A program made the translations under genes and the position numbers. From Musa acuminata AAA Group (taxonomy: Eukaryota > Streptophyta > Magnoliopsida > Zingiberales > Musaceae), in assembly GCF_036884655.1 (NCBI RefSeq), contig NC_088327.1, forward strand, positions 9,023,001 to 9,087,000: a stretch of DNA of 64,000 nucleotides, written 5' to 3'. The notes under the pieces are model-generated. The model did not search any database, had not been told where the DNA came from, and worked only from the letters and a program-made list of their open reading frames with translations. Shown one piece after another: positions 37,610 to 51,530 of the stretch (the stretch's first letter is position 1; each line of letters opens with the position of its first letter).

Positions 37610-39889
37610 CACAACTTCATGCCCTCTGATCGACCTTTGCAAACGACACTTCTCATGGAGGTTTTCCTTAACTTATTTCTTTTTTATAACACCGACTCGA
37701 TCCTATAGGATAAAATAACAAGAAACATGGCGTTTTGATCTTTACTTTTCCTCCATTTGTTGTTGATTTGGTGTTGATTGATGTTGCAGTTAGCAAGTTG
37801 TCACAAAGCCATCCCTATCCTTGCTGCGGTCGCCTGTCTCCTTTCCCTCTCTCACAGTCTCGCCCATAGCCTTCGCTCCGCCGCCCTCTCGTCCTTCTCT
37901 TGTTTCCTTCTGTTGGCGTCACCTTCTCTTGGCCGTCCTCCCATCTTTTGCAGGCCTTTCTTCTGCAGGCCCGTCCAATCTGCTTGAGTTATATTAAGAT
38001 TTACTTAGCTATTCTAGTTAATATTTTAGATTCAGATATTTATATAATCGGTCAGATTGTATTAACCCAGTGGCAGAGAGAGAGAGAGAGAGAGACTGAG
38101 GAGATAGCAGACCTTTATGCATATGTTTGAGGAAGAGCGATAAAGAGAGAGAGAGAGAGAGAGAGAGCAGGCCTTTATGCACGCCGCCGCCCACACTGGC
38201 GCAGTTGCCTCGTGTTCAGGTTATTAAATCTTCACAGAGCCAGAAAATAATGGAGTTATTAGGGAAGTTGTTTTGCAGCTTCATCTCCTCGTCGAGAAGA
38301 AGGAAAGGTCAAAGATAGACATGATTGATATGGTCAGGTACACGGCCCCGACTACGAGAAATTTCAACTCGTGTGTCGACCTACGCCCGTTCGATTCCAA
38401 TTTGGATTCAACCGAAACGAGGGGTGCATTCGAATATTTTTGGCCCACTGTTTACTTCAGACGGACAACACGACACGGCGGAGTGTTGCTTTCGGAATTA
38501 TAAGCGATCAGCATGCGACCACGTTGTTTTGGGTTGACTCGTCGAGCCTGTCGGTCTTAAATATCTGGCCACGCTCAAAAGCTAAGCCACATGTTTCTTT
38601 CCAGTGTGCTGAAAACACGTTTTCGGCATTTTGTGTTAGAAAAAATAATTTTATAAAACAAATTTTTCAAGAACTAGATGACGTTCGTGTTCGCAATGTC
38701 TTTCCATATGCTACTCGTTTAGTTTTTAAGTACCTATCTTTGATTTGAATTTGAATTTGGATGATACTAACTAAAAAGAACTCAACTATAAAAGTTAGTT
38801 TTGTGTCATTAGATCTCAAAAACTCATACCCTAAAAGGCTAACATCAATATTTTATATTTGATATTAAATGTGACGTTTTCCAGTTTATGATAATATCAT
38901 ATTTGGCTATGATGTATGTGTTAAAATGGTCCACTTTTACCTGTATTCTCGTTTTGACGTGGGAGTAATGTGAGCTAATTATAAATAATGATATTGGTTC
39001 TTATACTTTTAAAAGTTATATTATGATCCTCGATGAAAATATGTTCAGTGATAAATCATCGAAGTGAAATAAAGTCAGTACGTACTCAATGATAAATTTT
39101 ACGGTATTTATCAATAAAACAGAGTTAAATATTTTATTTTTATAATTATAAAAATCTTAAAATAATTTTTAAAAATATGGATATCTGAATGTAAAAGATA
39201 ATTAATTATAAAAAATAATATGTAATTAATCTGTGCTGTACTGACATGAGAATATCCTTATTTGTAGGGTCATGGATGTGATCGTGAATGGTTACGATGC
39301 ATTTGTTTCGGTTCGGAAAATATGTCGATGCAGTAAATGCGATGATGTGATTGATGGAGATCCATATATTAGGTTTGGATTGGAGTAAAACGTTGTTGGC
39401 CTAATACAATGTGTATATATGGAGCAAACGTTGAACGGTATCAATTATTCGTTTGTCTACTAGCAAGAAATATCGCTACATCAACAAAGATGATAAGTAG
39501 CTTCACACACAAAAAACAACTGAAGCTCGCATCAATCCCCTCAGAAAATGCCTACCACATAAAGTCGGAGATTGTATCGTGAAGCACAACGAATGAAGAG
39601 AAACTGCCTGCTTTCATTGACGTCGACGAATCTGTGGATCGTATTCGTGAAGGCTTTCCTTCCTACGCACCGATGATGCTTTGACGTCAATCTCTTTTAC
39701 GCAGTCGCAAGGAAGGAGACGAACACCGAAACCATCTCGCGCACGTATTCCTTGTCCGCCTCTCTCAGCAACTCTGTTTGGCTTTAACAGCTCAAATCTG
39801 TGTTGATAACCTCTTACTATAACAGTCGTAAACGACGAGCCACTGCCGAAGACGCACACGCCGTTTTGGTTAACGGTAATACCGCGCGC
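37610..39889. other. Intergenic region between FolD and the NFD4-like gene
   Basis: Holds the FolD 3'UTR, two (GA)n runs (about 38077-38093 and 38143-38167) each followed by a GCAGACC or GCAGGCC-TTTATGCA segment, which together form a small duplication, and a GC-richer stretch at 38270-38560 with no recognisable product. The rest is AT-rich. From about 39600 it is promoter territory for the next gene. Confidence 0.45.
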
Positions 39890-39897
39890 TATTTAAA
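39890..39897 (+). promoter_or_regulatory. TATA-like box of the NFD4-like gene
   Basis: TATTTAAA lies 93 bp upstream of the ATG at 39983, a spacing that leaves a leader of about 60 bases. The leader contains a GA-rich run (39960-39980). Confidence 0.5.
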
Positions 39898-39982
39898 GTA
39901 GCAGACTCCCTCCCCCCATTTTTTTTTGATTCGAACCTTTTCTTGGAGTTTGTTAGAGTGGAGAGGAGAGAGAGAGAGAGGG

Positions 39983-42780
39983 ATGGGGGATTGGAGAACG
40001 GGATGGGAGGGGAGGGGAGTGGGGAGGTGGTTGGGGTTCGTGACGGCGGTGTGGGTCCAGTGTATCTCCGGCAACAACTACACTTTCTCCAACTACTCCG
40101 ACGCGCTCAAGAGCCTGATGGGCCTCACCCAGCTCCAGCTCAACAACCTGTCCGTCGCCAAGGACATCGGAAAGGCCTTCGGACTCCTCGCGGGCCTCGC
40201 CTCAGACCGCCTTCCCACCCCGATCATCCTCCTCATCGGCTCCGTCGAGGGCCTCGTCGGCTACGGCGCCCAGTGGCTGGTCGTCCGACAATCCATCCGC
40301 CCCCTGCCCTATTGGCAGGTCTGCCGTCCTGGCCTCTCTCTCTCGTTTGATGTCGGCGGAGGCATTTCGCCGAACAGGTAGTGAGTGCGTACGTGTTTCT
40401 TGAGTGGGTTTCTCGGTGCCTCGCAGATGTGCGTCTTCTTGTGCATGGGCGGGAACAGCACGACGTGGATGAACACCGCGGTGCTGGTGACCTGCATCCG
40501 CAACTTCCGACGGAACCGCGGGCCGGTGTCGGGGATCCTCAAGGGCTACGTCGGGCTCAGCACCGCCATCTTCACCGATATCTGCTCCGCCTTGTTCGCC
40601 GACAGCCCCGCCGCGTTCCTCCTCATGCTCGCGGTCGTCCCCGCCGCGGTTTGCACCGCGGCGATGTTCTTCCTCCGCGAATCGCCGCCTGCCGGAGACG
40701 ACTCGGCGGCGGACCTCGACGGCGCCGAGGCTAAGTACTTCGGGGTCATCAACGCGATGGCGGTGGTGATCGCGGTTTACCTCCTGGCCTTCGACCTCAC
40801 GGGCCGCCACGGCGCGCTCGTGTCCAGGCTCTTCGCGGCGGGGCTCCTCGTGCTACTGGCGGCGCCGGCGGCGGTGCCTATCCACATAAGCCTGAAGGCG
40901 AGGTGCAGGCCGCGGGGCGGCGCGTCGGAGGACGGCGGGGTCAGCGAGGCGCCGCTGCTGGCCGAGGAGGCGGCAGAGGGGGATGCGAAAAACGGCGGAG
41001 AGATGAGCAGCCGTGAGGATGAGGCGGAGGGTAAGGGGAGGCCGGAGATCGGGGAGGACCACACGATAGTGGAGGCGGTGAAGACGGTGGACTTCTGGGT
41101 GCTCTTCTCCTCGTTCCTGTGCGGCGTGGGGACGGGGATGGCGGTGATGAACAACATGGGTCAGATGGGGCTGGCCTTGGGCTACACCGACGTCTCTATC
41201 TTCGTCTCCATGCTCAGCATCTGGGGCTTCTTCGGCCGCATCACCTCCGGAACCATCTCCGAGTACTTCATCAAGTACATACCGCTTCCCACTCTCCTTC
41301 CATCAAATGCCTTTCCTTTCTTCTCTTTACGTTTATTAGTAGTATCGTTACTGATTACGGTTCGTAATTGGAAGGTGATTGATTGTTAGGGTTGGTCGGG
41401 CGGAAGGAAGAAGGAAGATTTATTAGAACTGAAGACAAAACAAAGGGAAAAAGATCTCTTAATTTTGTGTGGGCAAAATGATGATAATATTTGATAGCAT
41501 TAATCGAGATTTTTATGAACTAAATTAATCGATATCGTCTCGATGTTTTGATTTTGATGGACAAAATAGGCGAAGAAGGCGAAAGCAGCGACCGTTCTTT
41601 TACGGGTAACCAAGTCATATTTGGTGGGTTTGGTTGGATGTTTCTTTTGTTCTTTTTATCTTTTAGACTTCACAGACAAATAGTTGTTGATTAATAACGT
41701 AGTGCAGACTAGTAGTTCGGATTAGTAGGCTTAACGTGCGGGATGCGGTGACTTTGAACTTTTAGAGACCAACAACCGCCGACCGTGGGAACACCAGTCA
41801 CATTCTTTCTATTAAGTTCCTTGGAAGAGAAGTCTCCGAGGAAAAGAACTGCGAAGCGTGGGATCGAGGAACGGACGACGTAAGCGGCACGACCTGAGGC
41901 GTTCTGCCGTCGAGGATCGTGCGATTTACGTCATTTTAGATATGGTAAACGTTAGAGCAGCCAAGCACGGATCGTGTGGCTTGCCATTGTAGATAGATAT
42001 GGTGAGCATTAGATGAGAGAGCCAAAAGTTCCAGATGCTATTTTTTTTTTCTTGGTTTATTATGCCTCTGCAGGCACACTTCATACGAGTACCGTCTACG
42101 TGATGTAATGGTAGCACGCGTGATTTGATCTTTTGCTCATAACCTTTTGAACTTTTTGTTTTTTTGTTTTACTATTGTTTATGTGCATAGATAGATATAT
42201 TAGATGGTACGTCTTTCGTCAAATATTTGATACAAAACCTACGATGGGTGCGTAGATATGCTCATACTGATCCAACTTTTGTTTTGGGTAACGCAGGGAA
42301 CATGCAACCCCGAGGCCTCTATGGAACGCAGCCTCACAGATCCTGATGGCCGTGGGCTATGTCGTCATGGCTCTGGCCGTTCCCGGGTCGCTCTACATCG
42401 GTTCGGTCGTGGTGGGGTTGTGTTACGGCGTCCGTCTCGCCGTCTCAGTGCCCACAGCATCAGAGCTGTTCGGCTTGAAGTACTATGGCCTCATCTACAA
42501 CATCCTCATCCTCAATCTTCCGCTCGGCTCCTTCCTCTTCTCCGGTCTCCTTGCTGGCCTCCTTTACGATTCTCAGGCGACCAAGACGGAAGGTGGGGCC
42601 AACACCTGCGTCGGAGCCCATTGCTACAGGATGGTGTTTGTGATCATGGCCCTCGCATGCATCGTCGGCTTCGGATTGGACGTGGTGTTGGCATTTAGGA
42701 CGAAGAAGTTGTACCGACAGATCCAGTCGAGCAAGAGAACGAGGAAAGCAGCGAGTCGGCATCGGATCACCAAAGGCTGA
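39983..42780 (+). CDS. NFD4-like nodulin/major facilitator superfamily membrane protein
   Basis: Exons 39983-40318, 40427-41274 and 42297-42780; 1668 nt, 555 residues. The second junction joins the codon AA/G to give FIKEHATPRPLWNAASQ, which matches the family. The N-terminal half is the nodulin-like domain: WLGFVTAVWVQCISGNNYTF, YSDALKSLMGLTQLQLNNL, VAKDIGKAFGLLAG, then GNSTTWMNTAVLVTCIRNF and GPVSGILKGYVGLSTAIFTD. The C-terminal half is the MFS part (TVDFWVLFSSFLCGVGTGMA, SIWGFFGRITSG, ELFGLKYYGLIYN). About twelve hydrophobic segments and a charged central loop (about 285-345) are visible. Arabidopsis NFD4 was found in a screen for polar-nuclei fusion defects; the substrate of these carriers is mostly unknown. 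Exon two is strongly GC-rich, normal for monocot genes. Intron 2 (about 1 kb) has no recognisable insert. Confidence 0.9.
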
Positions 42781-43541
42781 TGACACGAGTGTTTTTCTCT
42801 TCTTTCCTTAACTGTTCCCTGGTGGTGCTAATATGTGTGCACCGGATGTCAACTTCTCTTTTACCACGAGGCCCGTAAGTAAGCATTGTAGCCGTCGGTT
42901 TTAAGATGCAACATCATTACTGTAAGCAGAAGAGAAAGGAACGAACACGACCTGTTTTTAATAGCGCTTTTTTGTAAGCACAAGCAGCTGTTTGCTTGAA
43001 TAAATAATAAAACAAATGCCTCGTGCATGTGTTTTTTTAATATTTTTTTTATTTTAAAGAAACCGTCTTAGCTACTGACTGAAAAGAGTCGATACAAAAT
43101 GATTACGGGATGATGTTGTTAAGCTTATCAACACTGCAATGAGTAGTTACAAAATTGATTCGAGCTTAAATTATTAGCCAGTGAATGGCTAGCTATCCAT
43201 TAGATTAGCGATCCTGACACAAGATTTTTCACCATTCATGGCACCTCCTTTTGTCGATAAGGATGTCAGGGTTTGTAAACAATCAGTTCTGACTTGCAAG
43301 TTCTCTTGTTAGACTCGAATCAGATCAACAAGGATAACTTTACATTCTGCCTGGAGTAGTAGATATGCTCTCTACTTCCGGCAGTTCTGATGGTGTTATC
43401 AGTGACGTTGCTTTGGTGAAATATTCATATTTGGCGACCATAAGCTATCTTCACTTGGGGCCTACAACTGTTTGCTCGCTCGCATTGACTTCACGTGCAC
43501 AATAGAAACAAACAAATTAAGGCTATTACTTTGATGATATC

Positions 43542-43576
<35 letters not shown>

Positions 43577-46500
43577 AAAAACACATTGCAGCTTGTTCTA
43601 TCACAATGTTCCTCGACATTTAATATATTTAGTATATAGTCATAAATATCCTACTACAACAGCATCGAAAGAGAACTTGTGATGAATGTTCTCGGACCAA
43701 CCTGGACACCAAAACAGTCACGCACCTTTGACTAGTGTTAACTTCAGAAATGTAACCATGCTGACGAGAGCAGTTTGAACGGGACGAGCTCTCTGTCCTG
43801 TAAGAGGCATGCTTGTAAACAAACAAAATACATATCTAAAACCCACAAAAAAAATGCTCGCAAAAATTGAGATGTACAAATGGAAAATTTTAAATTAAAT
43901 TTAAAAAGAAAAAACCAACCAACCAACCAAGCGATCAAACAGAGTCGAGTGAACCATAAAGATATTACCAAATACCATAGATTGGCTTCTAATGTTTGAG
44001 ATGTTTTTTAACTTTACACCACCACGCAAAAGCTATAAAAGACACCAAATAGATAGGGCAACAGAACAGGTGATAGAAGATGGGGGAAATTATTTTTCTC
44101 AAAGAGACTATCACAAAATAATTATGAGAAAAGGATAATTACATATATGCAACTTGACACTGATGTACGGGATCCAAGATCCATATAGAGCCCAGACAGA
44201 AAGAGGTGGGACATATATGCGCATCAAATAAGGTATCCTCATACACAATACAAGGGACTGACTGCCACCTCTCCGAGTGGCTCTCACCACCCATCTCAGT
44301 CCCTCCTTTACTTCCAAACTATAAACCAGTAACAAACAACATGGCCAAGCAGATCAAATTTTAAATGCTTTCCTACCTCAGGAAATTGATAACAACCCAA
44401 TAAAAAACCCAACAGTATGAATTGCATAGTAGATCAGGAATTTCATGAAATGGAAAACCTTTTACTTGTTCAAATTACCTTACAAATACAGGAAACAATG
44501 TCAGAAGCAAGGAAAAAACATACAAGATGTTTCGATGCTTATGCTTCATATGAGTTGTTCCTCGCATCTAGCAGGGTTAGAGTGGTCAAAATTGTTTAGC
44601 ATGCCTAAAATTTCATGAAATAGCTTATGGCTTATAACAACAAAAAGAAAGGATTTCATACATACAAGTGATGAACCTAAAAGGTACATATAGCACATGC
44701 TATAAACTGGTGTAGAACAGATGATATTAGGCTCTAGATTTCAGTTTCATTATTATTTAAATTTAGTTTAGTGAGTTTCTGTTCAGATTATTTTGATAAT
44801 GGAGTAATTAATATGTTGGCTTTTACGATATAATTTAAGGAGTTTATCAATCGTTGAAAACTGTACACATTGCTGTATTATGAAGAGTACGCTACAGCAA
44901 TAAAAAAATAAATTAGAAAATCTTGCTCAGTATCCAGATATGGTAGTTAACTTGATAATATTTGCTTGCCTTCTGATAGTCTAAGTAGAGGATCTGATTG
45001 GCTCATTAGATAGAAGATAGTGTAAATAGAGCTTGTCGGTAGCAATTGTCTGAGAACAAAAATTTGTGACTCGATGGGTTCCCCTGGAAGACGGTTCCAA
45101 TTCTTGTATAATAAAAAGCTCAATTCATGTTGAGAGCCTCATCTTTCTAAAACCATCAACTCACACCACTGCAACATGCGAGGAGACTAAAAACTAGAAA
45201 TAAACCTTCCAGGTAGTGGTTAAGACTTGAAAGAGGTCTCGAGCAAGGATTCATCCAGTGGTAAAGATGACTGAAAAACATGGAACATATGATGCTAGAG
45301 ATTGGAAAGCATAGATGGATATAGCAATTGCATTTGCAGGTGAAGTCAAGCAAAAGAATAGCTGAAACTGTCAATTGGCAGTCAGCGTAAGTTTGATCAG
45401 AGGGTGATCCATGGATGCCAATGGCAGGAGTGCACTTTTTGACATACAGGCTTTTCTTGAGTCTAACCAGAATGTGCATTGAGAAGGAAGTGTTCTGCAA
45501 TAAAATTTATATTGAAGGAAGTTATCTAAAAACGTTCCTGTGGCCTTAAAAATCTAAAGACCATTGGTTGGAAAACATTCGAAGACTCATTTATATGGTT
45601 GGATCTATTTTAGTATAGGACAAGAAAGGAAGAACCATTACAAATATACATGGTAGACACGCAGCAGCTCTCGCAAAGAAACACAAGTCTTTGACTTTAA
45701 CAAACATACCATAAAAAAAGAACTGCAGATAACAAAATGAAACAAGCAGACTGATTACATTGGAGGAAAATAAGGAAAAGTTGACTTTAAACAGCAAAAA
45801 GCACAGATGGTTTCTATTGAATATTTTGGTGAGACCCACAAAGGATACTTGCCGAAGTTTGAGATTCCTAGTCATTGCTACTAAACTAGTCAAATTTTGA
45901 AATGACTATTAAAAAACAAACAATCAAAGTACAAATATATACTAAAGCCAGAAAAGAAGAATCCATAATACTAGCCTAAAGAAATTTGACTTTTGAGACA
46001 AAGCAAACTGCACAATGTTGTGTGACTCCATTGAAGCAACAAGTACCATCATATTGAGCAGAATCAGTGTAATATCCTACCCGTTAGCTATTTCAACCTC
46101 TTTTCTCGTAGTTAACAACTTATGAATTCCTAGCTGCTGAGTTAACATGCACTTATACCATGACACCCACAACAAAAGAATGGATTCCAAGAGGAGATCA
46201 GTATAAACATTTATTGTTTGCTCTGATGATACCTCCACAGCATAGCCAAGTTGGAGAAAAAGCATTAGCGGCCCAAGTGTTTTTTCTTTTTTCTTTCCTA
46301 AAATGACTTGTTTTTCTTTCTTTTCTAAATAAGTAACTCTAGGCAGACCTGAAATAAAGATATATTAGATCTTTATGACGTGTGTATAGCCAATTAAATG
46401 TTACATGGAACAGAGACCTATAAATGAATAAAATTTATTTTATGCCACAAACAGATGAAAGAAAATAACTGCAGAAAGTTTCCATCAGTCTAGGACCAGA

Positions 46501-46659
46501 TGCTCTACAGCAACTTAGGATATAATTTTGGATCAATAAAATATTAATAATATTTGTTCTTCATAGATCAAGGTCAATGGTTCTTGTACGTACCTTGCTT
46601 GAAAAGTATGGGACCAGCATATACAGTGTCCGTGACACCTCAAATGGAACAAGAAGTCA
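42781..46659. other. 3'UTR region and long gene-poor stretch
   Basis: After the NFD4-like 3'UTR comes AT-rich DNA with an (AT)n run at about 43546-43573. The minus strand of 44050-46650 may hold untranslated 3' exons of the acyl-CoA-binding protein gene to the right, but I found no family-supported coding exon there. Confidence 0.4.
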
Positions 46660-47677
46660 TCACATTATTCCACTGAGGACATGCAACCAACCAAAGGGAT
46701 GAAAAAGATCAGAGTTCAACTTTGTTTTTAACTGAAGTTCTTGGAGATGGTTATAAGTCTTACCTTTCAGTTTCAGGATTACAGTAAGAAGATGTATTTA
46801 AATGGTGCTGGCCTATTCCAGAAACCTGCACTACTGAAGGATCATTGTCATCATGACCTCTGGCTTCCTCCTAGCAATCATGCCAACAACCAGAGTTAGC
46901 AGCTCACCGCAAGAATCAATTAGAAGAGAAGTTTTTCCTTCATTCGCTTACACCAGATTTTTCTCCCATCCATCCAGGAATACTCTTAGTAAGAAGACTG
47001 ATATACTTTTCCATGGCAGCATCTGGATTCATGTTCCCCAGACTCTGCCAAGCATGCCTAGCAATAGGTAGGGTGACATAAGATACATACATAAGCTTTT
47101 GATAATTAGATATATAGTTATATCTGAGCTTTTGACCTCTCATCAGTCTGCAGTTGCCAGAGTTTCTAGAAAATAGAAGCATGACAAAGCTAACTTCTGA
47201 AACTAAGAAAACACTAGGGCTACAGTTCACTCACAACTTTGATTCCCTGAACAAGAATATTAAAACCCAGAAAATAACCATCGAGAGAATGAACATGCAA
47301 AAGGTAAGGACAAAAATAAAAGCTACCATCCGTGAACACTCAAGCAGCGAGAGTATCCTACTTGAGGGGTAGATTGATTGGCTATTCAGTAACGTCGCAT
47401 CATTAAGAAGCGAATATCCTCCACGATCAACAGGCAACATTTCTGACAGTCAAGATTGCCACCTTTTGGCCAAACATGATTCCCAATATTAAGCATTATA
47501 ATCTTGCAGCATTTTTCAATTTCATGGCTTCCACATTAGATAACCCTCAAGAGATCACCTATTAGATTTCGAAATGGAGACAACCATAAAATAAAATAAG
47601 AAGACTCCAGGAAACTTCTATGACAATATATGAATCTATCATCACCCCTCTAAGTTAGTGTCAAAGTTTGTAGCTGA

Positions 47678-47721
<44 letters not shown>

Positions 47722-50261
47722 CAAATGACGAACTTGAATTAATTTGAAAGGTTATTCCTACCCGTGAAAGCATATCTTATCAGTTGTGGTTCTCATGCAT
47801 CCAAAGCACCACTGAAGTTCCTCTAAACTCAATGCACAATTTATTTCACCTGAGAATGGTTGGTGCTTATTCCAAGCTTCTAAGGTTTGACCTTGGAATA
47901 TGGCTTTGGTCAACCAAGATTTCATCCGATGTTCAGCTTGTTTCAAGTTCGGCAAGGTGAACCCATGTCAGAGGTCTCAGAATCATGATCTGATTTTGAT
48001 TGTGTTACTGATCTGAAGAAAATATTCTCAGGCATTAACCTTTATGTTATTAAGCAAATTTTATTGATAAGTAAGAGAATGCATTTGTCTACACAATAAT
48101 TTTTAGTGCTTTTTCAGTGTTCATGAAACCAAATAAGTGATAGATTATCATGTATACGAGACACGAAGAAGCCTCAGGCTGCCAAGGTGTTGTAATAAAG
48201 TACAGGTATTGTTCTAATTTCTAAATAGTGTTGCACAAACAGATGAATGAACCCCCATCATACAAATTATAAAAGTTTTTCAATATCTCTTTACATACAA
48301 ACTTGACCTCCAGATAAGGACATCCCCATCCACACTGATCACCTATTGACATTCTTGGTGAAATAGGTCACATGACACATGGAACACATGAAAATTTTCA
48401 TTTACAAGTGTTTCGTGAGCATTGCCATGTGTTCATAATCATTGTAGTAGTAGTATCAGGTCTTAGGTGGAAGCTATGACGGGTTCTTAATCGCTTAATT
48501 GGTTGGGCTAGCAAGCTGCTGGGCAAGTCACACGCAAGGCTTCCTAGCACATCTCTAACTCTTGATTCTAAGCGGTTAAGAATCTTTTTTATTTTTTTTA
48601 GGAGCATATATGCAGGGATGTCTATAACTAAATCAACAGAGGATGGTTACTTTTTTTTTTTCTCATAATCATTTATACACGTGTATGTTTTAATCCTAAA
48701 GGCATTTATTCTCCAAAATGTTCCACAACACTTCCAGCCACAAGTTTTAAGTATTTTAATTAATCTATGATTATTTAAAATTTTCGGTCTTATTGTCCAA
48801 ATTTCCCATAAATAGACTGAAGACGATTGAAAAATTCAATCGCTGCTGAATCAAGTGAAGTTTTGCGATCGGCCAACAATTTTCAGGAAAGTAAAAACCA
48901 AGGTTCTTGAGTACTGATTTAGTACTGATTCAGGAAACTTCTTGGAAAGGTATGGTTTCAATATATTAGGTAAAATATCACCTGTAATGCACAATATCGT
49001 AAAGAAAATAATTAAAAGGTGAATAATGACTGGTTCCGAGCTAGATGGTCTAAAAGCAATCCTTGGTCAGACTTATCAATTAATACATACTGATTCAACC
49101 AGTATATGGAACCATGCCATGTGGCCAATAATTCATCTCCAAGGCATCAAGAAACCAACAGAAATCCTGATCATTTGACAGGTTTTTGCTGATGGAAAAC
49201 TCTAGTGGAGTACCACTTTCATAACCTCATTTGACAGGTTACAAGTTCAGGTGGCTTATCTACATGCAATTTACAACTAGAATTGCTGCATTTATGTTCC
49301 ATATGTTCAGATGACACAGCATTTTATTTCATACTTGTCAAATTGTAGCAAAAGAACTCCTAAAATCCAAAGCATAAACTTAAGACAGATGTTCAGTACT
49401 GCTCGTTGAATAATTTAACACTGCAACGATAGTAATAGAGCAAGTCAATGCAAGAAGAAATTATCAATTAGAAACATAAGGGTTCAGCTCATAGTACCAA
49501 TTCGCACGAGCAGTAACCTTCAAAGCCATGGGCTGTGGCTCGTAGCATGACCCCTCGGTTGCAACCCTATGAAGCCCATACAACTGCATTTGTAACTCAC
49601 TGCTCAGTTTTGACACGGCATCCCCACCTTTCTCGCTACCCACAAACTCAGTGGCAACTCCGAATAACATCTCCAATTCGCTCCTCTCGATTCCCTCCCA
49701 CTCGTCCTCCCCCTGTAGCAACGATCCACCCCTCTCCTCACTCACCGCCCTTGCGTCGCCCCTTTGTAAGGTATCTTCTCCACCCATCTCCACAACTTTC
49801 CGCACCTCTTTTCCCACATTTGGTTCAACCTCGTCCAAATCGCCACTAATTATTCCGATCCCCACTTTAGAGCCCTCTTTCTTGGACGAGGATTCATCCG
49901 CTCCAAGAATAGTATCTTGTTTCTGTAGGTCAAACACACTAGCCGCCTTGCCACTATCCAGTATCTCCTCATCCAGTCTTTGATCTTCGACAACGCCGCT
50001 TGCACAAGCATCACCGGACGACTTCCCCGTCTCCTCCTCCTGGGCAGCACCCAAACCCATCCCAAGATCGGCGATGGCGGCGGCGGCGGTGGATTCCATC
50101 CGCCGAGGGCCTGAATCGGCGGAAAGAGGGGGCGGCGCCGGCTTGTCGGCGACTAGATCTTCGTCGTCGACGTTGTCGTCGGCGGCGGCGATCTTGCCGA
50201 TGAGGAAGGCGATGAGGACGGAGATGAGAGCGGTCAAGAAGAGCTCGACGTAGAACTCCAT
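46660..50261 (-). CDS. ACBP3: Class III acyl-CoA-binding protein (ACBP3-like), N-terminal membrane anchor
   Basis: Binds long-chain acyl-CoA esters; plant class III ACBPs enter the secretory pathway or membranes and affect phospholipid turnover and leaf senescence. Minus-strand exons: 50261-49498, 47057-46952, 46870-46764 and a short last one 46672-46660. Sum 990 nt, 329 residues. Residues 3-26 are a hydrophobic segment (FYVELFLTALISVLIAF). An acidic, low-complexity region follows. The ACB domain spans about 200-285: SELEMLFGVATEFVGS, KLSSELQMQLYGLHRVATEG, QPMALKVTARANW, then after the 2.4-kb intron WQSLGNMNPDAAMEKYISLL and PGWM. YGLHRVATEG and the WxxWQ...MNP..AM motif are the acyl-CoA-binding core. 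Exon three (EEARGHDDNDPSVVQ) is acidic. The last four residues (SGIM) depend on a weak acceptor and may be wrong; 3' end uncertain. Confidence 0.82.
47679..47719. repeat. (AT)n microsatellite in ACBP intron 1
   Basis: About twenty AT units in a row within the first intron of the acyl-CoA-binding protein gene. No other content is visible nearby. Confidence 0.9.
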
Positions 50262-51530
50262 CGTCTCCTCTTAACTCCTCCCCTTCTTGGCTTCCACTCC
50301 ACGGCAAATCGAAACGAAAAGGGGAAGAAAGACGACGTCGTCTCAATGTCCGATGAGAAAACGGAGGAGGCAGACTCGAAAAAGACTGGAGGGCGGTGAG
50401 GGCATATTCACTTGAGCACGCTAACGTGTCGATCAACGACGACTCCCGCGTATAAAGTTGGGTAGGCTTCGGATTTCGGCAGATGTCGGTATTGGCGGAT
50501 GGCAATTACTTCTCGACACCCATTTATTCGGTCCCCTCTCGTCCACCAGAAAGGTACTTCGCTGGGTCCCACGTCCCCAATTGGGAACGGGAGGTGCAGA
50601 GCCGCGCACGTTGAGGGCTCAGTCCGGCGTGCGTACCTGTCTCATCCGTCGACCTCGTAATTGGGAGAGGCGGCGGGGCCCATCTGCACACCACTTGTGG
50701 GTTTTTCTCTTTTTTTTTCCCTCCATATTTTGAGTTTCAAAAAATCAAAATAAATATGAAATAATTCTATTTTAAAATATATTTTTAAATTTTTAATACC
50801 TAAATATTTCTTGATGGAGATTACCACAACACAATATATTAAAGGAAAAATAATAAAATAAAATAAAAGATATCATTCAGGAAAAATGAAAAAGAGTTTT
50901 TTTTTCAGATAAATCGCTCTAAAAAATATATATCAATATTTTAAATATAAAAATTACCCGATGACAGGAATTACTGTTATGGTTGCTTAGGATGCATGAT
51001 TAGATTAACGAGGTTGGGGAGGAGAAAGAACCGGTTGCGATGATTGCTTTATTGGTGGGACGATGACATCCGGATGGATTAAAGAATTTAATGATGGCGA
51101 GAAAGGGGTCGCATCTCTCTGTGGTCACATTGTTTTGGACATTAGCAGCGTATGCAGCTGACTCATGGTTCAACTGTTGCCCACCAAATTGAGTTGAAGT
51201 ACAAATTATGCTTGTGATTCGTCGGTTTACAAATGATGATTTCAGCTCTTTGAAGCTTTGAACGAAGAAATTGACTGCGGATGTCGGATCTACAATCCAA
51301 TCTAGTATAGTTTCTTTCAGAAGGAAACTGACCATGAAATGACCATACTACACCATGCTTGAGCTATTTATTACCAGTACTGTACATCTTGGAAGAGAAC
51401 AATGTTTCCCTACGATCGTTGATGCTCCGCCACTTCAGCTTTGTATTGAAGACGACCCAACTCCTTTTATCTTGTCCAAGGTAGTGTGTGCCTTTGTTCT
51501 GACACCCCAAAGAGAGTGAGCTTTCCACAT
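50262..51530. other. ACBP promoter/leader and intergenic spacer
   Basis: Bases 50262-50460 are GC-richer and are the likely leader and proximal promoter of the acyl-CoA-binding protein gene (transcribed leftward). Bases 50690-50960 are extremely AT-rich. Bases 51000-51530 probably include the 3'UTR of the thaumatin-like gene, which is also on the minus strand. Confidence 0.45.

Noticed and set aside
40202..41367. Overlapping frames on both strands in the NFD4-like exon two, including 202- and 126-codon ones
   Set aside because: They overlap a membrane protein with conserved motifs and have shadow-frame composition.
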